Of a stretch of DNA of 64,000 nucleotides, positions 11,703 to 23,600 are shown piece by piece. Positions within the stretch are counted from its first letter, which is position 1. Each line of letters begins with the position of its first letter. This DNA is from Davidsoniella eucalypti. Lineage: Eukaryota > Ascomycota > Sordariomycetes > Microascales > Ceratocystidaceae. The translations under genes and the position numbers were made by a program. The stretch spans positions 29,718 to 93,717 of the forward strand of contig RMBW01000113.1 of NCBI GenBank assembly GCA_004009845.1, in the 5' to 3' direction. The notes under the pieces are model-generated. The model was not told the DNA's origin, made no database searches, and saw only the letters and a program-made list of their open reading frames with translations.

Positions 11703-12089
11703 TGTAAATTGTTGTTTCTTATGGTGAATAGTTTTACATATCAAAGACTCAAAATTATGAATCGTTCGATGAGCTTTTGTTTCGGATAAATAGACTTGAT
11801 GCAATGAACCCCTCCAATACTTATTTTAGGGTTGGAATGGCCTTTACAGGGTTATATTGTCATCACAACCAAATTTGAAATGATAAAGAAATGGATGCCA
11901 GACTAGTCTAAGCAGTCCCGGATGCCCGGAGTCGAAAAAGAGCTCTTAGATAAATCTCCAAACTATAAATAAAATCATCATCGTCATATAAATGATAAAT
12001 AAAGATACTTGATTTGATTTGTTATGTTCCATCTATCGACTGAAAACTACTTTCCAAAGAATCTTATCGTATACAAATTCTTTTCTAAG

Positions 12090-12350
12090 TTGACTTGACT
12101 TGACTATATTTAACCTACCTAAATCACTAAGATCATACGACGCCGGATTGGATACCGGGCAGATATTTAAAGTTCTTCGCTCGACAAACTCAATAGCTTT
12201 GATGTGCGGGACGAGACCGTCCCCTAGCCCCGACGAACTAGTGGTCCATATGTTGATTTGATTTGATTATATTTAACGTCTACCTAAATGACTAAGATCA
12301 TACGACGCCGGATTGGATACCGGACAGATATTTAAAGTCCTCCGCTCGCC
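12090..12350 (-). repeat. Duplicated retroelement-like 3' end (two direct copies)
   Basis: Two direct copies of a segment of about 95 bp lie at 12090-12182 and 12253-12350, offset by 163 bp. They share an almost identical core (CTAAGATCATACGACGC, then GATTGGATACCGG, CAGATATTTAAAGT). On the minus strand both copies end in a short pentamer run, (TCAAG)n in one and (TCAAA)n in the other. This is how non-LTR retrotransposon or SINE 3' ends look after independent insertions. Sequences upstream on the minus strand differ between the copies, which fits 5' truncation. Confidence 0.55.
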
Positions 12351-12830
12351 GCGGGGTCGGGCATCCGGAACCTTCAAAAGGCTGCCCGCCGTGTGTGAGT
12401 GTGGCTCCCTGAGGTGAGTGGATAGACTCGGGAGACCAACGATCGAAAAGGTGCGGGGTCGGTCGCTGGTGAGAACATCCCTCGAGAGGGGAAATCGGGC
12501 TCAAGGCCTCACGAAACGGTGCTTCGAAGTCGACAAGTGTCGAAATAGAAAACGAGAATGGACAGCAGCATTGGGGATATGTGCTGGTCGCTCTTAAAAC
12601 CCACGACGAAGGGGAAAAATTCGTCTTTGGACGGAGGGGGAGGTACTCGAACTCAAAGGTACCCCCCCGAGGGTTGTAGGAGGGAAGGTTGTTGTAGGAG
12701 GGAAGGTTGTAAATGTTGCCTTTATAAAGGCCTTTTGCACTCAGAATCGCATGGAGTGGGACCTTCTATCGAACTCACCTCTTGCCTTTTACCAGATGTG
12801 ACCGTAGTGTGGCCCAAACTACTCCATTAA
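12330..12830. mobile_element. GC-rich repeat-like island, probable transposon fragment
   Basis: Clearly richer in G and C than the flanks, with CCGCGGGGTCGGG, GGGGAGGTACTCG and a duplicated GTTGTAGGAGGGAAG unit at about 12674-12706. It lies directly beyond the duplicated 3'-end-like segment and is plausibly the upstream part of the same element. No transposase or reverse transcriptase motif is visible, so it would be a decayed or non-autonomous fragment. Confidence 0.4.
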
Positions 12831-13594
12831 CACAATCTTTGGAATCTTTTCATCTGAAAATACTCAGATTCGATTTTCATTTTTGTCGTTGAACAAAAAA
12901 GTTTTTTCTTTTTTTTTTTTTGTCTATTATCAAATGGGAGTCTTGAAAATCTGTTATATATATATGGGTTTTTTTTTCAGTCATTATGTTGAATTTCTTC
13001 TTTTTGATACAATTGTATTTTAATACTTACATATATATAGCTGTACATAGGTGTTGTTGCGGCCAAAGCATTAATAAGCGATTTAGGACTTAAAATACTC
13101 TTTACTAACTCAGATAGCAGTAATAGACTATATGTACGTACCAGAAATGATAGATGCCCAAGCTTGATAATCCAAAACGTCATAATACTTTCAACATGAC
13201 TAGTTGTATGTATTTAATATGATTGTGGCAGTACCGTTCGCCCCACATTATCCAGGCACATTCAAGGCAATTGCTGGATCCCCTCTCCAGCCTTGACATC
13301 ATCGATTGCTCATGAACCACTACAACTACATTTCATAATTACCAACCGTCTATCATAAAAGTACGCGTTGCGACCCAATATTGTAACAAGAGTTATAAAA
13401 AAGGTCGACCTTACATATTCACCATATTTCGCCCATCGTCATCTTCCCTTACTAAATATCTCACTCTTCAACCACAAGACCATTCAATACTCTTTTTTTA
13501 ACAAGATCCCTTCTTCGTCCCTATCTTCTCTTCATCAGAAGACTCTCGTATAACATAAGGCACTCATACACAATCGATATCACACCTCTTGATC

Positions 13595-14330
13595 ATGTCT
13601 TACCGATCCGTCCCTCTCTTTGGCGGCGCCTTAGTCGCTGATCTGCCCACAGACTACATCGATATCAGGCATGTCAAACCAGCTTCATCAATAGTACACT
13701 TCACATCACAAGCTGCTAACAATATGTCGATCTACAGCACTATGCGTACCGTTCCAGACCACCAGGAGGTGTACATCGATCGGGATGGGTTTTCTAGCAT
13801 CGTCATTGAAGTCAACCAGCGTTTCGGTGGTCCTGGCAGCAGTACAGAGATTGACGGAGAAGCACTAACTCAGCACCTCTTCGATGTTGTCGGAGAGGAA
13901 TCGAAAAATAACTTACAGGTCTGGAGCTCAAGCGAAACCCACTTTAGCGAAATCGATTCGTAAGTCACGCCATTAATTTTTTTTTTCCACAATCCGTTTT
14001 ATACCGCTTCTATCAAAGTCATCACTAACATCAAGTCCTGGTAGCAAATATCCCACTTACACGCTCCTAGCCACAGATACGCCCGAACAAGGAAATTCAA
14101 AGACTCCTGACTTCACCGCAATCATCATGACTTTGGTGAGACTCGAAGATTACCAGACTGATATCCTTATCACTATCAACGTGCCGCATATCAAGGGCGA
14201 GTACGACGAAGATGAAGTTGATCTAGAAATGGGCAAACAAGGCTCCCAGATTGGCCAGGCTATCGAGTTTGCGTCGAGAATCTGGCAGACTTTCCATATA
14301 AAGGACTACGGCCTTTTTGTTGTTTCTTAG
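13595..14330 (+). CDS. MOG1: Mog1, Ran GTPase-binding nuclear import factor
   Basis: Two exons, 13595-13959 and 14045-14330, encode 216 aa. Mog1 binds Ran/Gsp1, promotes nucleotide release and supports nuclear protein import. The N-terminus LFGGALVADLPTDYIDI is the family signature, and VPDHQEVYIDRDGFSSIVIEV is the second conserved strand pair. The end, IEFASRIWQTFHIKDYGLFV, matches the last helix and strand. The intron splits a serine codon and restores DSKYPTYTLLAT. The length is close to yeast Mog1 (218 aa). It converges on the SprT/GCNA gene with 322 bp between stops. Confidence 0.93.
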
Positions 14331-14652
14331 TTGCATGAATTTTCCATAAGAGGCCAGAAATTGTCAAAGTAATGAAAACACCACGAGCTATGACTATACT
14401 ATAACGACAGTAATATAAGAATTTATATATACACAAGTTGACAACTCCGTCGCATATCATAAACATGCAATAAAAGCCACAATGTTTTCTATATAACTAT
14501 GTTGAATGTAACTCGCCATTAACCACAAACGCCTATAAATAAATGTAAACTACCTTCCATGACATGCAATAAATTTCCCTTACCCACCAAAGTATGATAT
14601 TAAGTCTGGGGATGTATAACACAGACATTCTAAATGATGCTAGTACACCATG
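14331..14652. terminator. Shared 3' region of MOG1 and SprT/GCNA gene
   Basis: A 322 bp AT-rich spacer between convergent stop codons. No ORF or repeat is recognised; it should carry both polyadenylation regions. Confidence 0.45.
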
Positions 14653-16573
14653 TTACTTCTCAATTGTAAGACCACCTAGTTGAGCAGCAAGTAGATCTTC
14701 ATCGTCTTCTTCTTCCTCCTCTTCTTCATCGTCTTCTTCTGGTGCTCGACTAGTACCCCGTATCTGTTCGTCTTCATCGGAAGAATCAAGACTAACAACA
14801 ACAGGACTGTTGTCAACCACCTGGGTCTTGCGTGCTACTGCTTGCTTGTTTTGTTTCGCCCAAAGATCGCCAACCATTTTCATTATATCCTTCTGCTTGA
14901 GACTTGGATCCCGCTCTTTCAGCTCCTTCATTTGAGTTTTCATGAACACCTGGTATTCGGATGGTTTTGTGGTGGTGGCACGAGGTGTTGGCCGTGTTTG
15001 AACAAGTTTCGACTTGCACTTTCCGCAACGCTGACGCTCAGGGTTGATACTCTTGGAATGACGTTGATATTCTGTTCCACACTCGGAGCACTCCCATGCA
15101 TACTTAAAGTCAATGTCATAAGTGTGCTTGGTAGTCACTTCAATACCTCGATATCCGAAGATCTCAGTAGCCTTGCTAGCCCATGCTTTGAACTCACGAC
15201 CATGAGGGTTGTTGGTCATGTTGTTGATCATGAAGTTGGCCAGATGGCAGAACTCATGAGCGATGACATTTAGTAGACGGTCTTCGCAGTCGATAACCTT
15301 CTCCGCCAAGTCAATAGAAGCAAAGTGCTTGTGTTCTACGACATCAGGCTCCCCTTCCTTCTTAGTCTTGATAGTCTTTCGAGACCAGTTGGCTCTTCCG
15401 GCAGTGGTGTTCAACTTATTAGTCCAAACGATTTGGACACCGCCAGTAGGCTCCGTCATAGCAGCGATTTTTCCACTTGTGATTCTCATATCTAGTTGCT
15501 GAAGGAAGTCGGTTGCCATTTCATGTTTTTGAGCCTCGAAAGCTTTCTTGGTCTCCCGGGCAGCGGCGGTTCTAGTTGGTGGCTTCTTAGGAGACGAGTT
15601 GATCTGCTTTTTCTCGTTCTTTCTTGGGGATATATCAAGGGCTTTGATGCTGTGTGTATCGTTCCATTCGTCAATGAAATCTTTGTCCCAGAAGTGATCA
15701 TCCGCAGCCGAGTATGATGATTTAGTAAGCTTCACCAGCTTAGAACGTGTAGTGGGTTTCGTTTCTTTATTGGTTTTCTTCGCCGTATTTATTTGTAGCA
15801 GCGACGATTCATCGATGATAGAGCTGAGGCCACTAGAGTCGGATGATCTATTAACCACGTTAGTTTATATTCCAGACAACGTAGAATCATCTTAGATGAA
15901 GGGTTACTTACAGTTCCTTGGGTAGAATGGAACGCTCGTTCAGAGATGTAAACTCCATATTTGACGACAAATTATCCATAGTACTGTCGTCATTTCTATC
16001 AAACTCGATTTGTCTCTTTGGTTCCCTCCAGTTCATACGTAGAGTTACATCGGCATCCATGTTCTCACGGAGCTTCAGTGACTTTGGTACTAGTACTGGG
16101 ACGATATCATCAAGCGCGGACCCACCGCTTCCAAAGTCAGAACCATTGTCGTTATCACTGTCACTAACGTTGGATTTGTTGCCGTTCATGAGTTGTGATA
16201 GGGAAGATGGCTTATGGTTGAGTTTACGAGTTCTCAGTCTTCGCGGGGTAGCTTTTTCAGCAGCTCGAGAGGCCAACTCCTTCTTATCCAGGTCAATCCA
16301 TCCAAGGCTGGAGTTATCGCCATCTGCTTTACGAAACAGAGGGTTTTCGAGGGTATTGTTTCCAGCCAAACGACGGAACTTGACAGCACTTCCTGGTGCT
16401 TTCTTGGGCGACATAAGGGTCCTTGTTGGGCTCTGGAGCTTGTTCGTAGTCGGGGCGAGGTTGAAGATTCCTTGGGACTCGGTATGTCCAGGAAGGTTCC
16501 GTGGTCCTTGGCTATCTGAAGCCTCTGGTCTCGAAGGACTACGGCTTCTGGTGAATGCTGATGGTATATCCAT
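14653..16573 (-). CDS. SprT/GCNA-like DNA-protein crosslink protease with zinc ribbon and HMG box
   Basis: Two exons, 16573-15912 and 15847-14653, encode 618 aa. The first 340 residues are mostly disordered, with Ser/Arg/Pro-rich SPKK-like sites and a conserved DHFWDKDFIDEWND patch. A SprT-like metalloprotease domain follows, with NVIAHEFCHLANFM giving the HExxH zinc site at about 418-422. Next is its zinc ribbon (CSEC about 474-477, CGKC about 495-498), then a partial HMG box (YQVFMKTQMKELKER ... MVGDLWAKQ, about 514-557). After that is a hydrophobic-acidic VVVSLDSSDEDE stretch that fits a SUMO-interacting motif, then an acidic tail. This order matches GCNA/ACRC and fission yeast HMG-box SprT proteins, which act on DNA-protein crosslinks. 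The function is inferred from the family. It is divergent from FKS1 across 8.1 kb. Confidence 0.9.
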
Positions 16574-17563
16574 TTTCTCGGCTATATCGTGAGCATGCCT
16601 TGGGGAGACTGTCGAGGGGTAATGGAAACAGGGTCGAAGGAAAAGGAAAAACAAGCCCTCCTGATTAGACCGCTAGTTGTTTTGTTGGTATAGTAAGCTT
16701 GAGAAGGCTAGCTATAGTAATATCAGTATTAAGATATCGGTGTCAATAGCAAATCGATTGAAAGATCTGTTTGGATGAAAGTATCGATGGGAATAATGTT
16801 GTATTGGTCCAGAGTTTAATCAGGCACACATAATGCATGGCAATAACGACGTAGGCAAATGTTGAAAGCTGCAAAAAAAACAGTGTTCACAACATACTAT
16901 TCAGCTAGCACAAACTGAGCATTAGCGGCGTTGGCGGAGCAACGTTCTTTTGTTGTGTGTGCATAATATTTATGCAAATTGGACGTGTGTAACCCTTGTC
17001 TGGTGCGTTAGACCCTAACAATTCTCCTGCTTCAATATGGTTTACTTATGAACTAAATCATAAAACCTCCGAATTATCCGGTGAGGTGGATCGTTCAACT
17101 TCCTTAGTCTTGAAATCTCATCCGTAGTAGCAAACTCGCCACTCGGCTCTCCTAGCTATGACTAAGCACATTGAAAAAGTCAACAATAGCGAGTCTATAA
17201 ACCTTGAGAATTGCACAGCCATGGCATGCCATTCGTCTTCCGTTATCCTACGGAATAGTGCTAGCTTAACGAAGGAAGATCCAACCACGCACCTGCAGAT
17301 ACATAGTTGTTTAGTTGTAACCAACTTGGTATCTACATGTGTAGGCTTGGCTAACTTTAGGCTAGCTTAGAAAGGCCTCCAGCTTACCGATATACAGTGG
17401 TAGGACACACAAATGTCCTAAAGGCCAAGAAAGAATGCCCTAAAAAACACAGGGTTAACAGCCTCAAGAAAAATCTGCTTTGGCCAAGAAAAAGGGTACG
17501 GTGGTGATTATACGCCTGGCTGGGGCAAAACTACTCCTGAATTCCACCCTACGCTTATGGTAG

Positions 17564-17605
17564 TTGATGATGATGATGATTTTATTTATAGTCTAGACAT
17601 TTACT
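17564..17605 (-). mobile_element. 42 bp tiny insertion with 11 bp target duplication
   Basis: The 42 bp segment is bounded on both sides by GCTTATGGTAG (17553-17563 and 17606-17616), an exact 11 bp direct repeat. On the minus strand it reads TAGACTATAAATAAAATC followed by an (ATC)n run. Nearly the same ACTATAAATAAAATCATCATC string occurs at about 11961-11982. A short body, a simple-repeat tail and a target duplication parallel the insertions at 53532 and 7974, but with a different body. Confidence 0.55.
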
Positions 17606-17606
17606 G

Positions 17607-17930
17607 CTTATGGTAGTCCGTCTACGAAGTTCTGCAGAAGGTAGATGCCAGGTAGCAACCACTGTTCTAAGAGGGTTTATGATACAAGGAGCTACAAAAT
17701 GCTGGGAGGCTCCCGATGAGGTGGGTTTTCCCGGAAAGGATTAGAAGTTGAAAAGCGCAGGAATAGCATATAACAAAACCATAAATGTTCTGTATCTCAG
17801 TGGCCTGTCACTGTTGAGAAGTAGGTTGACCTTCACCTTACATTGTGTACTAGTAGTATTCGTTCAGGGCTGTGTATCTTAGGATACCGAGGTGCTACAT
17901 AGCTTCATTTCCACCTTGATAAAAAATAAG
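17607..17930 (+). repeat. Dispersed repeat, copy A (about 320 bp)
   Basis: Aligns by eye over its whole length, with small indels and scattered mismatches, to the reverse complement of 20292-20613. Long identical blocks include AAGAGGGTTTATGATAC, GAGGTGGGTTTTCCC and TGTATCTCAGTGGCC. It starts at CTTATGGTAG and ends at CCTTGATAAAAAATAAG, an A-rich tail, which suggests a retroposed non-autonomous element. No ORF. Confidence 0.85.
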
Positions 17931-20291
17931 AAAAAAGGTTTTCAATTTAGTTGTGCAGATCTTTGCAATTAAGTAGTTCATTGATATATCTTCTCTATTC
18001 ACGGCATATAGCAAGATACGTAGATGACTATTCCTCTTCGGAGGCGTAATGAGATTTAGGTTCTTCTCGCGTCTGGTCCGCGTTCTTTACGAACACAAAG
18101 GGCCAAATTGTCATTGTATAACTGATCAATATCATATACATATGTATACATATACCCACAGGCGAAGCATGTACTCCGCGTTGGCCTGGGCAACTGAATT
18201 CCAACAGCACAACCATAACCACAGCCTCAGCAATATTTGTATATCTAAAGCCAGCGTACGGAAGACTCTGTTGAATTCTGTATTATTCAGCCTTATCGCA
18301 GTTCGAACGCACTGGTCCGAATCTAGTATCAATTTCCCGAAAGATAGAGCAGTGTGGCTCATGGCCTAAATTGTCACCACACCAGAGAGAGGGTTCGAGC
18401 ACCTATATATGTTCTTATGTATGTACATATGAGAAATGCAATATGCACGGTTCTTAATGTTGCTGCTGACGAGCACTCTGGTTGTCAATATGAGAAATAT
18501 TTCTTGCATCTGCATGTACAGACATATAGTTATAAGTAGGGAGATGCAATGAGGTTGAGTCGTGACGTAAGGGGTTGATATCGGGTATTTTATTTCGGTC
18601 TAGAACTCTACATATGTATCGTTAACAACAGATACACTAGTGAAGAATTGCTCTTAAGAGAAAGCTCATCAGTGTACCATTAGTAAGTCTCGAAAGTCGG
18701 TTGACATCTACTTTAAACCATAAATATAAGATTGCTTTGACTTGATATTCCATACATATAGATATACATATATGTTCATCCTGATAACAGCTGGTTTTAA
18801 CGGAACACCATGTTGTATCATGTTTGCGTCAAAGATATGCGAGTAGATCAGGTGCGGTAAATCTTTGTCCTAAAGACATCCTTGATCGCTAAAGCTGCTC
18901 CATGTCATCGATTTCTCCTGCTCGCCCAACTGTCGGTGAAGTCTAGACTAGCCAGCAAGCAGTCAGTCAAGACTAGATACCAATACCTGCATGGTAAGCC
19001 TACCTATCATATGTTGTAACGAGATTAGTGGATAGAAAAAGAAGGGAGGTAAAAATGAGCGGTAAGCTCTAGACATGACGTGCTACTGCTAAGAATGTTA
19101 GGCGTGGGAAATGTTTGGGACCACTAGTGTTGTCTGAGACTGGCGGTATCATTAGGGCCAACTTTTTTTCATGGCTGATTCCATGCTACATATTACTTTC
19201 CATTCCGCAATAATCCAACCGTGCTAGTAGAATAAACACTCAGAAGATGACGAGCGGCTCTATGGGGGTAGTGAATTGACAGTTGTTGTTTTTTCGAGCA
19301 ACAATCCGCAGTGGTTCTTGTTTTATAATAAATACATATGTATACAACTGTTAGTGACTATATGAGAGGCATAACGTAGAAACCAAGCGATTCTTGAACC
19401 ATTTCGGAATAGCATTTCGATACAAGTCAAGTTTATGCCCCGAGCTTCCTGGAGGCTGTGTCGGGGGTTCTTGAGGTTTTAGAACCAGGGTCTACATACA
19501 GATATATGAGCTGGATGGATGTTTGGTTTGATTCTCAGCAAGACCCCTGAAGGCTTCAGACCCGAATATTGATTCAGTGGAGCCAAGAATAAGGAAAAGC
19601 AAAGAAGATGGAAAGGATAGGGTCAGTCAGGACTACCAGATCAAGTTGGCTGGAGCAATATCTCGGGTAGACTCAAGGGTAGATACATATCATGAGTGAA
19701 AATTGCCACTTATTTCTCGGCTACAAAACCTACTGTACGATATATTCGTGCTCTGTACTGCTGTGATAGTCTATTTGTTACAATACTTCCCATAGGAACT
19801 GTTAAAATATTGTACAATTGTAAAACCTTCCTATCAACCCAACCTTACGAAGCACTGCAACGCTGGGAGAAATACACTATAATATCATAATGACAACTAG
19901 CTTGACTCAACCGAATAGGTAGTGAATCAAGTTGCAGTACGATGTTCTTCTTTCAACTTCGTAATATTGGGTTACATGCACAGCCGTCGTAGCATTCCAT
20001 TTAGAAGACGGGTACATATGTATACTGCGTACACAGTATACAGATATATGTACACATCTATTTTATATGGTAGTATGTTGTGTTGTAATCCGCCTTCTAT
20101 ACGAGATTACGTTCGCCACATACTAATGTAAAACGGCAGAATGTCGTTTCTGGCTGAACGCTTAGCAAGTGGCTTGATTATCGTAGGATGAAGATGACGA
20201 GGGGTAAATTATGTGGATGCAAGCTGTTTTAGTTCCTGACAGCCAGTACACTGACGTGTACTCTTTTTATTTTATTTATTTATTTTTATTC

Positions 20292-20613
20292 ATTTTTATC
20301 AAGGCGCAAATGAAGTTTGATAGCTATGTAGCACTTCGGTATCCTAAGATACACAGCCCTGAACTGATACTAGTATACAATGTAGTAAAGGTCAACCTAC
20401 TTCTCAACAGTGACAGGCCACTGAGATACAGAACATTTATGGTTTTGTTATCAACTTCTAATCCTTTCCGGGAAAACCCACCTCATCGGGAGCCTGTCTC
20501 AAAACCTCCCAGTATTTGTAGCTCCTTGTATCATAAACCCTCTTAGAACAGTGGTTACTACCCGGCATCTACCTTCTGCAGGTGGCCCTAACCCTCAGAC
20601 GCACTACCATAAG
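20292..20613 (-). repeat. Dispersed repeat, copy B (about 320 bp, inverted relative to A)
   Basis: Reverse-complement copy of 17607-17930. In this orientation the element again begins with CTTATGGTAG and ends in CCTTGATAAAAATG followed by a longer A-rich tail of TAAA units (about 20265-20300 on the plus strand). A copy-specific insertion of GTTTTGAGACAG-like sequence and other indels separate the two copies, so they are not a recent inverted duplication. Confidence 0.85.
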
Positions 20614-23600
20614 CACACACTACCATGGGAAAAAATCGAATCACTAATTCCATGTATTTATTGACTTGACTTCATAATGGGATTTTTCTTTAGTGACACT
20701 TGCCAAAAGCTACTACTAGTTAGGGACTATGCAAATCTAGAAGGTGACAGGCCGTCTTGTCATTTATTTAGAGATGTAAATATGTAGATTACGGTTCATA
20801 CAAAGAGTAGACAAAAGAAGTGTAACCCTTCGTGTGAGCGTAACATAACTTTGAGGCCCTAAACAATGGCAGATCCGAAGTTAGTGGACAGCAATGGGTT
20901 CAGTAGATATGTATGTACAAATATTACTATAATTAACATGAAAGGTGGTTGGTTCCGGTGACTTTTGTTTTCTCTCTTCTTTTTGACGATCTATCGACCT
21001 GCATGTATCAAGAGATAGAGGGGGAAAAAAAGAAGAAAAAAGGAGCAATGTGTAGATTTGTTCGATGACGGCCGTTACGAGGCTCAGAAGGCGCCAGGCT
21101 TTATTACATTACATACTACGAAGGATGTGATAGTGGAACTAAACCTGAGCAAATGTGTATCTTTCTGAAAGATAAGCGAGCGAGGGAAATAGAAACAGCA
21201 GGCTGGCTGTCCACGCAGTACAAAAATAGCGGAATATGTAGTTGTATAGATACAGATAATAAGGGAGAGCAACGGACATCCGTAAAGCAGTGGCTGGGTG
21301 AGATGGATGGGATGGGGTGGTTCTTCTACAGTGCGTAGTATTTCTCGTTGCGTAGCGTTGGATCTCACAATGTTCGACTGCATATTTGTTGCATTCCAGA
21401 GAAGAACAGATATCCAACAACTTCGAAGTGAAGGAAGAATCAGCGGGTCTCTATAGAACTAATTGTCACGCCAAGTGTAGACATGTCGAAGAAGATTCCA
21501 CCGCCTGTGGAGAACTTGACGACGCAGGAACGTTCAAAGGCACGGTATATTTCTCTCGTATCCTGTAGAATAGTGATAGATATATAGAGAACGTATTGGT
21601 AGTAAGCAGTTACATGATAGAGGAGTCGTGATATCATGTGTGCAACAAGACAGCTTACAGACTAACCTTTTTGCCACTTTTGAGTAACAAAAGACACCCA
21701 ACTCTATGGTGAGTTGATATCGATATTTGAATGTGAAAGGTGGAAATTCGTACTGTGATTGTAGATGACATCAGATCACAATTGGCAATATTTGATCTTT
21801 CACTTAGTTGTAAGCCGATCCCTTTGACTTATCACGGAACCACTAGCGAACTACTGCATTGTCCTCTCTCATTTCCGTCGCTTCCACCTGCATTATCATT
21901 TCTTTGTATATGTTGATAACAAGAGATATATGTAGTGAAGTAACTAGACGATTGTACATACATATGTCAAGATGTATTCTACAGGTATATAATATTGCTG
22001 TAGGTTTGTATACTATGTATAGTACAACTGGGCATGTTTGGAAACTGCTTTTTGTTAATGCTGTGAATGTATCTTGATCAAAAAATCTTTACTTGTGTAC
22101 ATGTATAGTTATATAGGAAGAAGCTGTGATCAATATGATGACTAAGGACCCTCCCGCGCCATTTTCGATGCCACGTCAACATCCATGGCCCTAAGCCTAG
22201 CACGACAGATAACGTCTGTAGTCGACTGGATCGATAGATAATGAATTTTCAGTGCCGCGTGTGTGTATCATATGTAGTAGTAATGGTCTCTGGTCTGGCC
22301 TATAGAGTTTGTACTAGGCCTTGTATATAAAATAAAGCCTGGTTGACTAGACTAGTCGTAGAACCTCACCAGTGGCAATGCCTAGTCTGGTTCGAGAATT
22401 AGCTTATCTGCACGCCCCTAATGCTAAGCATGATTATAGCACAACTTGCTCTATTATCGCATTATTCAATCATGACAATTAAGGACATGTGCTTTCGAGT
22501 TTCCCCCTTTTTTACTTTTCATCTCATTTATATAGACCCAAAAATGATATGGCTAGAATAGTAGTTGTATATTTCTATATCTTGTTGTGTGCTAGCTCAT
22601 TGTTATCTGAAGCCTCCCGCCTCTATAGAATAGATATCTATCACCAAGATTATATTTTGGAAAACCAAGTCTGGAACGCCATATAATAATACAGTGACTT
22701 TTTACTGTGCTCGGACCCAGCGCGTGCCCCCCATGATCCTTCCAAACAGTCGCTACAAGAACATTTGGCGTGCGCTATAATGCCCTGAAGTACAAAGCCC
22801 CAGATGGTATCCCCACTATTATCCCCTATCTTGCACAGAAACATTACAGTGTTCGTAAACTATAAACACATGGCGGGCAGTGTCGCAGGGCCACACCCCC
22901 CTTTTTGGCTGTTGATTATGTGGCATTCGCAGCATTACCGCCGATAGAAGACTATTCAGCATAGTGCCAGCATAATGGCGACTGAACTGTTCGCACTCCC
23001 CCTGGCGCTCCTCAGGGGCACTAGCACAGTTAGTGTGGTTGTAAGTGGGATAGGATACATGAGTACATCACTACATGAGTACATACAGGTACAGGCACTC
23101 TTGGTTTTCAGCCAGCCCAGCCCGTCTTGAAGGACCAGCGACATGGCGCATCAGTGGCAGCAGAAGCATTGACGAACCCTCCCCATCTGCTTGATGAGGT
23201 GATTCATCACCCTCGGGCGCCCTGTACGCAAAATACAAAAAGTGCACCACGGAGACACTGGTGCTATTCGTGCTAGCGGCGTAGAATTCACTGGGCTGTG
23301 GCTATAGCTGTATCGCAGTCCCTTGCCGCCTCAGATCATAGGGGTAGAGGCTCAGATTCCCTTGCATCTTGGTTGGTTATTCATTGATATCAGCGGAGGC
23401 GAATTTGATTCGCCTGGAGGACAGGCTAGCGATGTGAAGGTGAAGCAAGTGAGTGTTCCTCTAATTAGCTTTTTGTTTCTAGACTTGGTTTTTTCTTTTG
23501 CGTAGTTTTAGGCGTTGTATTTCGGACTCCGCGGATTTGGGTTCTAGAGAAAATTCCTCTAGTATACCACACTTGTTGACACTAAACAGACATGTCGTAA

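Larger units (their letters stand above)
11703..13594. other. Divergent intergenic region with transposon debris (HNT1/MOG1)
   Basis: About 1.9 kb with no supported gene. It contains a possible tiny insertion at 11956-11993, a duplicated 3'-end-like segment (12090-12182 and 12253-12350), and a GC-richer island to about 12830. After this come poly-T and TATATA runs at about 12906-12976 and a pyrimidine-rich MOG1 leader. The short frames inside the island (e.g. 12298-12504) have no recognisable domain. Confidence 0.5.

Noticed and set aside
12640..12660. Minus-strand GAGTTCGAGTACC, B-box-like, in the GC-rich island
   Set aside because: No tRNA fold around it; kept only as part of the unclassified repeat island.
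12558..12830. 90 aa Gly/Cys-rich frame in the GC-rich island
   Set aside because: Composed of the duplicated GTTGTAGGAGGGAAG unit; no family match and no expression signal.
18386..18405. GGGTTCGAGCACC resembling a tRNA B-box
   Set aside because: No A-box at the right distance and no foldable cloverleaf around it.
17553..20613. The inverted pair as the two ends of one 3 kb transposon
   Set aside because: Both copies carry an A-rich tail at the same end, the arms differ by many indels, and the sequence between them has no transposase; two separate insertions fit better.
22389..22400. TGGTTCGAGAATTAG resembling a tRNA B-box
   Set aside because: The bases after the box do not fit, and no acceptor stem or A-box could be paired.
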